A DNA stretch of 30,777 nucleotides, taken from IMG/VR virus record IMGVR_UViG_3300025849_002387, positions 1 to 30,777 of that record. One strand, given 5' to 3'. The notes below the pieces were generated by a model, which ran no database searches, was not told the DNA's origin, and saw only the letters and a list, made by a program, of their open reading frames with translations. Numbering within the stretch: position 1 is the first letter of the stretch; every line of letters begins with the position of its first letter. Positions 23,652 to 30,777 of this stretch are shown piece after piece. Made by a program: the position numbers and the translations under genes. The stretch comes from a virus.

Positions 23652-25058
23652 ATGGCAGCAAGTATAGAAATAACATATTACAACTCTTACTATGGTAAGA
23701 AGGTTATAAACGGAGCGCCTGATTATGCCGCGGTTATACCACCTTGGACCGGCCTAGTCCCCACTGGCCCTGGAGTTGGTCAATTCCCGGACCAAGCACT
23801 ACACGATTCTCAATGGTATATAGAAGAAGCTAGAATAAAAGGTGGATTTAACAACACTATAACCGATCTAGGTGTTAATGCTCATGCTGTTGAAGAAGAA
23901 CCAGATTTACAACGAAGAGGTAATGCTATGATATATTCTGGAATATATAATTCTAGAACAGGTATTAACCAATCAAACGTGTTTTCGGTAGCTGATAATA
24001 TCACTAAAGCTGTAGACCCAGCTTATGGTAGTATACAAAAGCTTTACTCAGAAGACGCTAGACTACTTATATTTCAAGAAGAAAAGGTGAGTAGTGCGCT
24101 GATAGATAAAGACGCTATATATACAGCTGAAGGCGGTAGCTTGTCAACACTAGCAAACGTGGTAATTGGCGACATTATTCCATACGTTGGTGAATATGGT
24201 ATTAGCACAAACCCTGAGAGTTTTGCTGTATACGGTTATAATAAATACTTTGCTGATAGAAATAAAAATGCAATACTAATGATATCAGGCAATAACATGG
24301 TAGAGATATCTAATCTAGGCATGAAAGGCTGGTTTAGAGATAACTTAGCTTATGTTGGTGTAACTGGTAAAATACAAGGTGGTTGGGATATACACAATAA
24401 ACAATATGTTGTTAGTTTACAAAACAATACCTTAAACTACAACAAAACACTAACATATGATGATGCCGTGAAAGGTTGGACATCTTTCATGCCTTGGGAA
24501 TTAAATGCAGCCGGTGTTGATAATGATTTTGTTTCTACAGCATCTAGCTTGAGAAATATGTTTTTTACCACAAGAAAAAATTCATTTTATAGACATTATT
24601 CTAGCTCTGTTCCTTATAATAATTTTTATGGCCAACAAGGAACCGCTAGCATAGACTTTGTGTTTAACGATAGCCCTTCTGTTGTTAAAAACTTTAGAAC
24701 AGTTAATTACGAAGGTAGTGACAACTGGAGAATGGATTTCTTATCCACAGAGTACGAGTCAACTAATACAATAAGCAGTTATGTTAATGGCGCTTATTTC
24801 TTACCAAACGTACAAGAACCTCAATATTTAGGTTTTTGGCAAAAAGAAGGTAAATACTTTTCAAACGTTGTAGCCGACGGTGTAAATAGTTCTTCAGCAA
24901 ACGCTTATAACGGAAGAGTTGTTACAGATGACATTCAAGGACAGTCTGCTAAAAGCGGAGTTAAAGGAACTGTAGGTAACGTTAGGTTTGTAGCAGACAA
25001 TACAAATGAAGCAGAGTTGTTTGCTGTATCAACAGTTTACAATTTTTCAAGTTATTAA
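23652..25058 (+). CDS. Tail stabilisation/nozzle partner protein
   Basis: A 468-residue beta-rich protein. Stretches SQWYIEEARIKGGFNNTITD, MIYSGIYNSRTGINQSNVFS, KLYSEDARLLIFQEEKVSSA and ALIDKDAIYTAEGG, then GYNKYFADRNKNAILMISGN near 195-215, match a tail family I recall from marine and crAss-like phages where they form part of a propeller. It may have split from, or pair with, the 1622-residue protein upstream. The segment 23701-23820 (VIPPWTGLVPTGPGVGQF) is Pro/Gly-rich and about 53% G+C, an outlier. The C-terminal end ELFAVSTVYNFSSY looks like a conserved closing strand. It probably lies in the tail, in contact with the host side. Confidence 0.78.
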   Translation: MAASIEITYYNSYYGKKVINGAPDYAAVIPPWTGLVPTGPGVGQFPDQALHDSQWYIEEARIKGGFNNTITDLGVNAHAVEEEPDLQRRGNAMIYSGIYNSRTGINQSNVFSVADNITKAVDPAYGSIQKLYSEDARLLIFQEEKVSSALIDKDAIYTAEGGSLSTLANVVIGDIIPYVGEYGISTNPESFAVYGYNKYFADRNKNAILMISGNNMVEISNLGMKGWFRDNLAYVGVTGKIQGGWDIHNKQYVVSLQNNTLNYNKTLTYDDAVKGWTSFMPWELNAAGVDNDFVSTASSLRNMFFTTRKNSFYRHYSSSVPYNNFYGQQGTASIDFVFNDSPSVVKNFRTVNYEGSDNWRMDFLSTEYESTNTISSYVNGAYFLPNVQEPQYLGFWQKEGKYFSNVVADGVNSSSANAYNGRVVTDDIQGQSAKSGVKGTVGNVRFVADNTNEAELFAVSTVYNFSSY

Positions 25059-25076
25059 TAATAAAATTATAAAAAT

Positions 25077-25787
25077 ATGCCAGCAGGAGCAATATTAGGA
25101 GTAGGCGCAAATATAGTGAGTAGTATATTTGGAGCTAGCAGCGCAAGGGCAGCAGCAAGACAAGCTGCTCGCGAAAAAGCAAGACTGAAAAGAAACCTTA
25201 ACAATCTTGAGCGTAGTAGACAAGAAATAGTAAATCCATACGGTGGTGTTAAAGACTTGTCTAGTCTAGCCAATGATTTATCTAGTCAAATATCAAATCC
25301 TTTTTCTAACTTAGGTGTTGCAACACAAGCGGCTGAAATGGAGATAGAGCAAGCTGATATATCGCTAGCAAACACTTTAGATACAATGATGGCAAGTGGA
25401 GCTGGAGCTGGAGGTGCAACCGCATTGGCTCAAGCAGCTTTAAAGTCTAAGCAAGGTGTTTCAGCTAGTATTGAAGCACAGGAAAAATCAAACGAAGATA
25501 AAAGAGCTCAAGGAGAACAAGCTATGCAGCAAGCCAAGTTACAAGAGCAAGTGAGAGTTCAAAGTATGCAAATAAGTGAAGGTGGTAGAGTGCAGGGTCT
25601 CACTGGTCAAGGCGAGTCTATTAGAATGCAAATGCAAGAGAATAGAGAGCAGGACAAGATTAATTACGTTAGAGGTCAATTAGCTGGCGCCGCGCAAGCA
25701 CAAGCGCAGGCTAAAGCAGACGAAACAGCTGGTATAATGGGTGCTATAGGTAGTCTTGGCGGTTTAGGCGCTGCATTTGGAAATTAA
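25077..25787 (+). CDS. Putative internal/ejection virion protein
   Basis: A 236-residue Ala/Gly/Gln-rich protein. The N-terminus AGAILGVGANIVSSIFGASS (3-22) is a hydrophobic Gly-rich segment; basic helix ARQAAREKARLKRNLNN follows, then helices with Gln repeats (QGEQAMQQAKLQEQVRVQ) and a Gly-rich end GAIGSLGGLGAAFGN. Such membrane-prone ends and long helices occur in podovirus internal proteins that form the ejection channel. The middle NTLDTMMASGAGAGGATALA resembles proteins I recall at this position in marine phages. Position after the tail genes and before another virion-like gene supports the idea. It is not proof; a scaffold-like role is the alternative. Confidence 0.65.
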   Translation: MPAGAILGVGANIVSSIFGASSARAAARQAAREKARLKRNLNNLERSRQEIVNPYGGVKDLSSLANDLSSQISNPFSNLGVATQAAEMEIEQADISLANTLDTMMASGAGAGGATALAQAALKSKQGVSASIEAQEKSNEDKRAQGEQAMQQAKLQEQVRVQSMQISEGGRVQGLTGQGESIRMQMQENREQDKINYVRGQLAGAAQAQAQAKADETAGIMGAIGSLGGLGAAFGN

Positions 25788-25796
25788 AAATAAAGA

Positions 25797-26894
25797 ATGG
25801 AAAATAAAAACATAATAAACAACCTTACTATAAAGCAAATAAACGAAAGCGACGCTTTAGCTTTTAGTAAAGACTTTGTTTCTAGAAGTCATGATATAAA
25901 TTTCGACATTCTTGGTAAAGCTTTTAAAGGTACTAGTAAAGTATACGCTAAGTTAAAAATAGCTATAGAAAACAACACGTGCACTTCTGAAGATTGTCAA
26001 TATGAATACGAACAATTAAAAAGATTACAGACAGCTCCTCAAAAATCTTTAGAGTTTTTAGAATTATTATTATCGCAATTAGAAATAACAGAATCCCCTA
26101 ATTTTGATCCTAACAATGACTACAGGTATACAGCGGCAAATTGTATATTTAAAGAAAAGCCTGGTTTTTCTAAAAGTGACGGCTATAATGTTATTTTGAA
26201 TATATTGGACGATGGTTCTCAAGAGATTATGTTTGAAGGACCAATGTTTACTACAGAGATACCTCACCCCTTAGACCCTTCTCACATGGTTGTAGTTCCA
26301 GACCCATTAATTATAAATAGTGTTGCGTTGGTTGCTCTAAGTGAATCTGACACCACTCTAGTTTCTAGTACTCCAGATCTAAACAAAGAAATGTTAGCAT
26401 TAGTTACTAAAGTAGGCTTGTTTGATCCAAGTAATATTTTAGAAGACGGTTCATTGTCTCCAACGGCTGTTATAGCAGATACGTTTATATTAAAAAACCC
26501 AGACGGTTCTTACGACTACGAAATAGTAGATATAGGTAATGGAAAAGGTAGAAACATACTTAAGTTTGATTTAGATAAAATTAATAAAAAATCAACTCCA
26601 TTCATAGAAGCTGAAATTGCTGGCTTAATGAGTTCTGAGCAAGAAACAGTAGCTGCTTGGAACGTTTACTTGTCAGATGGTAAATACTGGCTTTACGAAG
26701 AAGAACTGCCACTAGCTCCAAAGAACGTAGATTTATTTAAAGTAAAATACAAGGATTATTTTTACAACAACTATTTAACTCCATTTTTAACTAACCAACT
26801 ACCTACAGTTGAAGAAGATTCAGCTGTGTTTGATTTAGATGAAGGTAGGAAATCAAAAGCACAAAAGTTTTTACAAGATAACAACTTAAATTAA
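25797..26894 (+). CDS. Unknown protein in the ejection-gene cluster
   Basis: A 365-residue acidic protein without membrane segments. The N-terminal half is helical with a cysteine pair in NNTCTSEDCQYEYEQLK (about 59-75); the middle has a beta unit (YNVILNILDDGSQEIMFEGP, then MFTTEIPHPLDPSH); the C-terminal third, IEAEIAGLMSSEQETVAAWN followed by NVYLSDGKYWLYEEELPL, looks like a conserved core. No enzyme signature. It ends just 5 nt before the giant gene and has no terminator behind it, so the two are likely co-translated. A chaperone or virion partner of the giant protein is possible. Family not recognised. Confidence 0.62.
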   Translation: MENKNIINNLTIKQINESDALAFSKDFVSRSHDINFDILGKAFKGTSKVYAKLKIAIENNTCTSEDCQYEYEQLKRLQTAPQKSLEFLELLLSQLEITESPNFDPNNDYRYTAANCIFKEKPGFSKSDGYNVILNILDDGSQEIMFEGPMFTTEIPHPLDPSHMVVVPDPLIINSVALVALSESDTTLVSSTPDLNKEMLALVTKVGLFDPSNILEDGSLSPTAVIADTFILKNPDGSYDYEIVDIGNGKGRNILKFDLDKINKKSTPFIEAEIAGLMSSEQETVAAWNVYLSDGKYWLYEEELPLAPKNVDLFKVKYKDYFYNNYLTPFLTNQLPTVEEDSAVFDLDEGRKSKAQKFLQDNNLN

Positions 26895-26901
26895 ATTAAA
26901 T
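26886..26901 (+). promoter_or_regulatory. Short TTAAA leader at the giant gene start
   Basis: TTAAATTAAATTAAAT at 26886-26901 repeats the TTAAA theme of the leaders at 95 and 6942, here partly inside the last codons of the upstream gene and reaching into the ATG at 26900. Confidence 0.42.
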
Positions 26902-29900
26902 GACTTTAGAAGAAAAACTAATTGAATTACAAAGTGTTACTCCTCCGCTTAGTAGAGATGAAATAATAGCTGGTGTTGAAAAATTTAAGGCTTCTCAACC
27001 AAAGGTTGGTATAGATAGATTTGCTGAAGAAGCAGCAAAGAGAGAGGGTGTTGTGGAACAGGCGGATGCAACTGTAACACCCAACCAAACACCGGAGGCA
27101 TCCGAGAGCGTAGATACGGTTTCTCAATCAAATCAGCCTTCATTGGCATCACTATCACAGCAGATTAATGATTTTGGTAGAAAAATTCAATCTAAACCTG
27201 TAGATAGGACTAAGGTAATTAACGACTATCTACAAGAACAATATAAAAGCGTACCAAAAATAGGTGAAGTTATAACAGCTAATGATTACGAATATAAATA
27301 TGAAGCTGATGTAGACGAAGAAGGCAAATTAGATATGCAGGTTTTATACAAGGGACCTGAAGATGAAGAGTTTGTTAATGCTAGTGAAAAAGCTAAGAAC
27401 AATCCAAAAAACATAAAGCTACAAAACGCTGAAGCATCTATATTATCTCAGCTAGGTTTTTTACCTGAAGAAATAAAAGAGCAAGCATATGCGATGTTGC
27501 AACCTCAGCAACCTCAGCAAGCGCAGCCTGAAGACTTTGATCCAAACAGAGAAGGAACACAATCTTTTGATGACGTGTTGTTTTATGATTACGCAACACA
27601 AGGTTCGGAGCTTGATAGAGAATTAGTGGAGTCTAGTGCTACAATGGCAGAAATTAAAGAACAAAAGGCTCAAACAAGACTAGAGCAAGTTCTTGAGGAA
27701 TCACCAGACGCTCGTAAAGAGCTTGAAGAGCTTTACGCTGAAAGCCGTGTCAGTTACGAAAACGAAAAAGCTGGAATACAGGAAAAAATAGATGCTCTTC
27801 CAGCTGGTAATATAGGCAAGCTTAAAGAATATGAAAAACAATTAGTTGATTTAGAAGAAAAATATTCTAAAACAAGTTTATTGGAGAGCAAAAGTCTTAG
27901 AGTTGAATTAGATAAAGTGTTAGTTAATATGAAATCAGAAATAATTTCGAGATCTCATGAAGCTGCCACTGTTAAACCAAAAGAAGAACCTTCGATGGTT
28001 AACATATTTGGTGCTGCTTTGAGATCAGGTGGGTTAACTGGCGTTGGAAAAGTTATTTCAAAAATAACTGGAGATGTATTAGATCCTGTAGATAAAGACC
28101 TTTTAATTCAACAAGATTTTTATAAAAAAGCTAAAGAAATTTACGCTAATAAAAACGGTGTTGATGTTGATACTGTTGAAGATGAGGATGTTTATGACAT
28201 TGTCAGAGACATGTATATACAAAAAATTACTGAAGAAGAAAAAACAAGGCTATATGAAGATTTATCTAAAGATCACGTAAACAACTGGCTTGGCGGAACT
28301 AAAAGTTTTAAAGACATATTTGGAGATGAGGAAAAAGAGCAAAAAGAAAACTTACTTGCTGCTTATAAAGATCTTGATTTAAGAAAGGAAGAGCTTGTTA
28401 ATGCTATGGGTATTAAGTCTGTGTTTAATAATCACATGGAAAACTTAGATCTTGTAAATAGAACGTACTTAAATGAAGAAGACGCTGCCGCTGCTAGAGA
28501 GAGACTAAGAATACTTAGTTTAGATACGAAGGCTAATATTAATATAATTAATAATTCTTTAGACTCTGTATCAGAAAAAGTTAAAACAACAGCTGATCAA
28601 AAACTTTTTGCTAATCTTTATCAAAGAAACTACGGTTTTTTAACTGAGTTAGGTGGTCGAACATCCGCTATGGCTTTAGATTGGCTTGTCAATGGTAGCT
28701 TAGAAGCCGCTTCTAGATACGGTGTAACAGACCTTATTTTAGCGTCTAATCCTTTATCGCCAGACCCTATTTTAGCTAAAAAACTTGGATTACCAACACA
28801 AGGTAGAATGTTTACTAATAACATAACCAGTAGTGTTGATGGCTTGGTTGAAACTATAAATGAAGAAATGAGAATCCCCAAAACGTTTAGTGAATCTTGG
28901 GCTAGTGGTGACTGGAGAGATTGGGGTAGCGCGCTAATGACTTCAGCCGGTCAACAAATTCCTATATACGCGGTTTTAATGGGCACTGGTGGAGCTGCAC
29001 TACCTTTAATAGGTTTAGCTACTGCTGGTGGCAAGTTTAGAGAAATGCAAAAAGAAATCGATCTTGGAACTGCTGACTATAATATATTCCAAATGTATAC
29101 TGCCGCAACATTGACAGGAACTTCTGCGATTGCTACAGAATACGTTACACAGGGAATGCTTAAAAGATTAAATTTTTCATACAAAAACAATTTTGGTTTT
29201 AAACAAGGTTTTAATGAAACAATTGAAGGGTATTTAACAGGTCTTGGTAGATGGGCTAAAGATATGGGCGAAGAAGTCCCAAGTGAAGTACTAGACACTA
29301 TAGTAGGAAATTTTGCAGATAGATACGTATTAAAAAAAGAAGGTGTAAACCTATTTGATGGTGTTGGTGAAACGGTTTTTAGTACATTATGGACAGCTGG
29401 TGTTTTTGTAAGATCACCGTTAATTGGCTCGCAGCTAATGGCGCCTTTTAGAAGTAAACAATCATTTCAAGTAGTTGGTGAAAACGCAGCTAAGATAAAA
29501 GAGCTAATGAACGAGCTCAATACTAATAAAAACTTAGATGCTGAAGGTGTTAATCAAATTAAAGATCAAATAAATCAACTTTCAGTTAATAGTATGAAGG
29601 CATTAAAAGTCGAGTTTGATCGTCTTGATAAAATGACTGATGATGAAAAGAAAGTTTTATTAGATAATAAATCTAAAGAGTATGAGATTAAAAGGGATAT
29701 GAAAAAAATATCCGAAAATAACTCTTACACTAATGATCAAAAAAAATCATTGCTAGACGAAAAAAATAAACAACTTTACAGCGTACAAACTTCGTCTGCT
29801 AACGTTTTAGCTAAATATGTTCTTGAGGAAAACAAGCAAAAGAACATGCCTACTATTGAAAAATCTATTGAGAATGTTCAGAAAGTAACTAAAGAAATTT

Positions 29901-30777
29901 TAGACGAAGATCTAAATGTTGTAGATGACATGGATAAATTTACTGAAGAGACTGGACAACCTGCGTTTGTAGACGCTTTTGTTGATCCTAAAACCAGTAA
30001 GATATACATCAATAAAGAGTGGGCGGCAAGCGTAGGAGCTGTCACTGCTGCTGAGCATGAGCTTTTGCATAAAATTCAAAAGTCTTTATTTGACACTAAC
30101 CCAGCTAAAGCTGTTGAGGTAGTAAAAGACTTTCAAAAAACACTAAGTAAGACTGAATTAGACTTAGTACAGCAAAGAATAGATGAAAACTATCGCTACG
30201 AACTAGACAGTGAAGGTAATCTAGTGTTAGATGAAAAAGGTAATAAGATAGAGAAACCTTTTGAAAAGTACGCAGAAGAATATTTTAATATATTTTCTGA
30301 TCTTGTAGGTAGGGAAGAGATAGGTTTTACGGATAATCTAGGTGAGAATCTACTTAGGTTTTATAATAAAGTTAAAAACAAAATATTTCCGCCTTCCGCT
30401 GGTTTTACAAACCTAGAATTTAAAAACGGTAGAGACGCATATAATTTTATAAAAGATTATAATAAAAACATAAAGAAAGGTAAGGTTTCTGAAAGAGCTT
30501 CAGAGTTAATTAAAAAAGGCACAAAAACAACCAGTAAGGAATCAAAGCCGTCTATCACTAAAAGAGGTGCAGAATACGTTGGGCTTGTAAAAGAAGGAAT
30601 TCTTACTAATGAAGATTTAGTTGATATTATAAACTCACCATCTTCAAAACCTGTAGACAAGTTTGGCGCTATAGATGCTATAGTTGAAAACAATTGGCCC
30701 GTTATAAGTAATGCTATAAAATTCAACCCAACAGGTAGTATACCAATTGAAGCTGTGAAAACAGCGGTTACCGAGCA
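26900..30777 (+). CDS. Giant virion/ejection protein candidate with HELLH zinc-peptidase motif (partial)
   Basis: An ATG at 26900 opens a frame that runs to the window end without a stop: at least 1292 residues, C-terminus missing. Residues 1-110 are disordered; about 200-400 is helical, coiled-coil and Gln-rich (LQPQQPQQAQPEDF); about 684-712 has a hydrophobic segment (IPIYAVLMGTGGAALPLIGL) that could cross a membrane; then more helix. Near 1050 is TAAEHELLHKIQKS: H1053, E1054, H1057 form HExxH, and EKYAEEYFNIF (about 1122-1132) may supply the third zinc ligand. Size and hydrophobic patch fit podovirus internal proteins ejected into the host, as T7 gp16; a peptidase in place of a lytic transglycosylase would be unusual. 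The role is inferred, the motif is visible. Confidence 0.75.
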   Translation, partial: MTLEEKLIELQSVTPPLSRDEIIAGVEKFKASQPKVGIDRFAEEAAKREGVVEQADATVTPNQTPEASESVDTVSQSNQPSLASLSQQINDFGRKIQSKPVDRTKVINDYLQEQYKSVPKIGEVITANDYEYKYEADVDEEGKLDMQVLYKGPEDEEFVNASEKAKNNPKNIKLQNAEASILSQLGFLPEEIKEQAYAMLQPQQPQQAQPEDFDPNREGTQSFDDVLFYDYATQGSELDRELVESSATMAEIKEQKAQTRLEQVLEESPDARKELEELYAESRVSYENEKAGIQEKIDALPAGNIGKLKEYEKQLVDLEEKYSKTSLLESKSLRVELDKVLVNMKSEIISRSHEAATVKPKEEPSMVNIFGAALRSGGLTGVGKVISKITGDVLDPVDKDLLIQQDFYKKAKEIYANKNGVDVDTVEDEDVYDIVRDMYIQKITEEEKTRLYEDLSKDHVNNWLGGTKSFKDIFGDEEKEQKENLLAAYKDLDLRKEELVNAMGIKSVFNNHMENLDLVNRTYLNEEDAAAARERLRILSLDTKANINIINNSLDSVSEKVKTTADQKLFANLYQRNYGFLTELGGRTSAMALDWLVNGSLEAASRYGVTDLILASNPLSPDPILAKKLGLPTQGRMFTNNITSSVDGLVETINEEMRIPKTFSESWASGDWRDWGSALMTSAGQQIPIYAVLMGTGGAALPLIGLATAGGKFREMQKEIDLGTADYNIFQMYTAATLTGTSAIATEYVTQGMLKRLNFSYKNNFGFKQGFNETIEGYLTGLGRWAKDMGEEVPSEVLDTIVGNFADRYVLKKEGVNLFDGVGETVFSTLWTAGVFVRSPLIGSQLMAPFRSKQSFQVVGENAAKIKELMNELNTNKNLDAEGVNQIKDQINQLSVNSMKALKVEFDRLDKMTDDEKKVLLDNKSKEYEIKRDMKKISENNSYTNDQKKSLLDEKNKQLYSVQTSSANVLAKYVLEENKQKNMPTIEKSIENVQKVTKEILDEDLNVVDDMDKFTEETGQPAFVDAFVDPKTSKIYINKEWAASVGAVTAAEHELLHKIQKSLFDTNPAKAVEVVKDFQKTLSKTELDLVQQRIDENYRYELDSEGNLVLDEKGNKIEKPFEKYAEEYFNIFSDLVGREEIGFTDNLGENLLRFYNKVKNKIFPPSAGFTNLEFKNGRDAYNFIKDYNKNIKKGKVSERASELIKKGTKTTSKESKPSITKRGAEYVGLVKEGILTNEDLVDIINSPSSKPVDKFGAIDAIVENNWPVISNAIKFNPTGSIPIEAVKTAVTE

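Noticed and set aside
1-30777. tRNA genes, CRISPR arrays, insertion sequences, integrase or attachment sites
   Set aside because: None could be supported: no cloverleaf with a recognisable T loop, no spaced direct repeats, no transposase or recombinase motif.

Overview
This window is an AT-rich (about two thirds A+T by eye) stretch of a double-stranded DNA phage genome. Every supported gene is on the + strand, tightly packed, often with TAATG or ATGA stop-start overlaps. Almost no start codon has a Shine-Dalgarno sequence; starts sit behind A/T-only leaders such as repeated TTAAA or a shared 22-nt AT leader. That style points to a Bacteroidota host, most plausibly a marine flavobacterium. The virion genes (lambda-type deviant Walker A terminase, crAss-like portal, connector proteins, nozzle-like tail proteins, no tape measure or tail-tube genes) suggest a short-tailed podovirus related to crAss-like and other Bacteroidota podoviruses. 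This placement is inferred from remembered family patterns; no search was run.

Layout. 1-1916: the end of an unknown gene, then phage GroEL and GroES in the order groEL-groES with overlapping ends. 1913-4611: a winged-helix candidate followed by a run of small proteins, several with a proline-containing N-terminal patch, including a 102-residue zinc metallopeptidase (HEKIH) and a protein built of two 49-residue repeats. 4612-6918: a GTA-type holin, a decoration/spike-like protein, a 50-residue protein and a fibre with a C1q-like C-terminus. 6969-8253: small conserved phage proteins, a 201-residue protein that reads as two fused GroES-like barrels, and a small helical protein before the terminase. 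8253-15517: large terminase, portal, scaffold candidate and major capsid protein. 15518-18745: a hairpin terminator, a conserved virion gene, a second terminator and two connector proteins. 18752-25058: a 1622-residue and a 468-residue tail nozzle-like protein. 25077-30777: internal/ejection protein candidates, the last a giant open reading frame of at least 1292 residues with an HELLH metallopeptidase motif, cut by the window end.

How the genes work together: terminase and portal package DNA into a shell of capsid protein built on the scaffold; connector and nozzle proteins close the head and form the short tail; internal proteins are candidates for ejection into the host; the fibre probably binds the cell; the holin opens the inner membrane. 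The GroEL/GroES pair, perhaps with the double GroES-like protein, would fold phage proteins. The most interesting items are the chaperonin set, the shared N-terminal patch in the small proteins, a segment of the terminase gene with foreign-looking codon use, and the two zinc-peptidase proteins.
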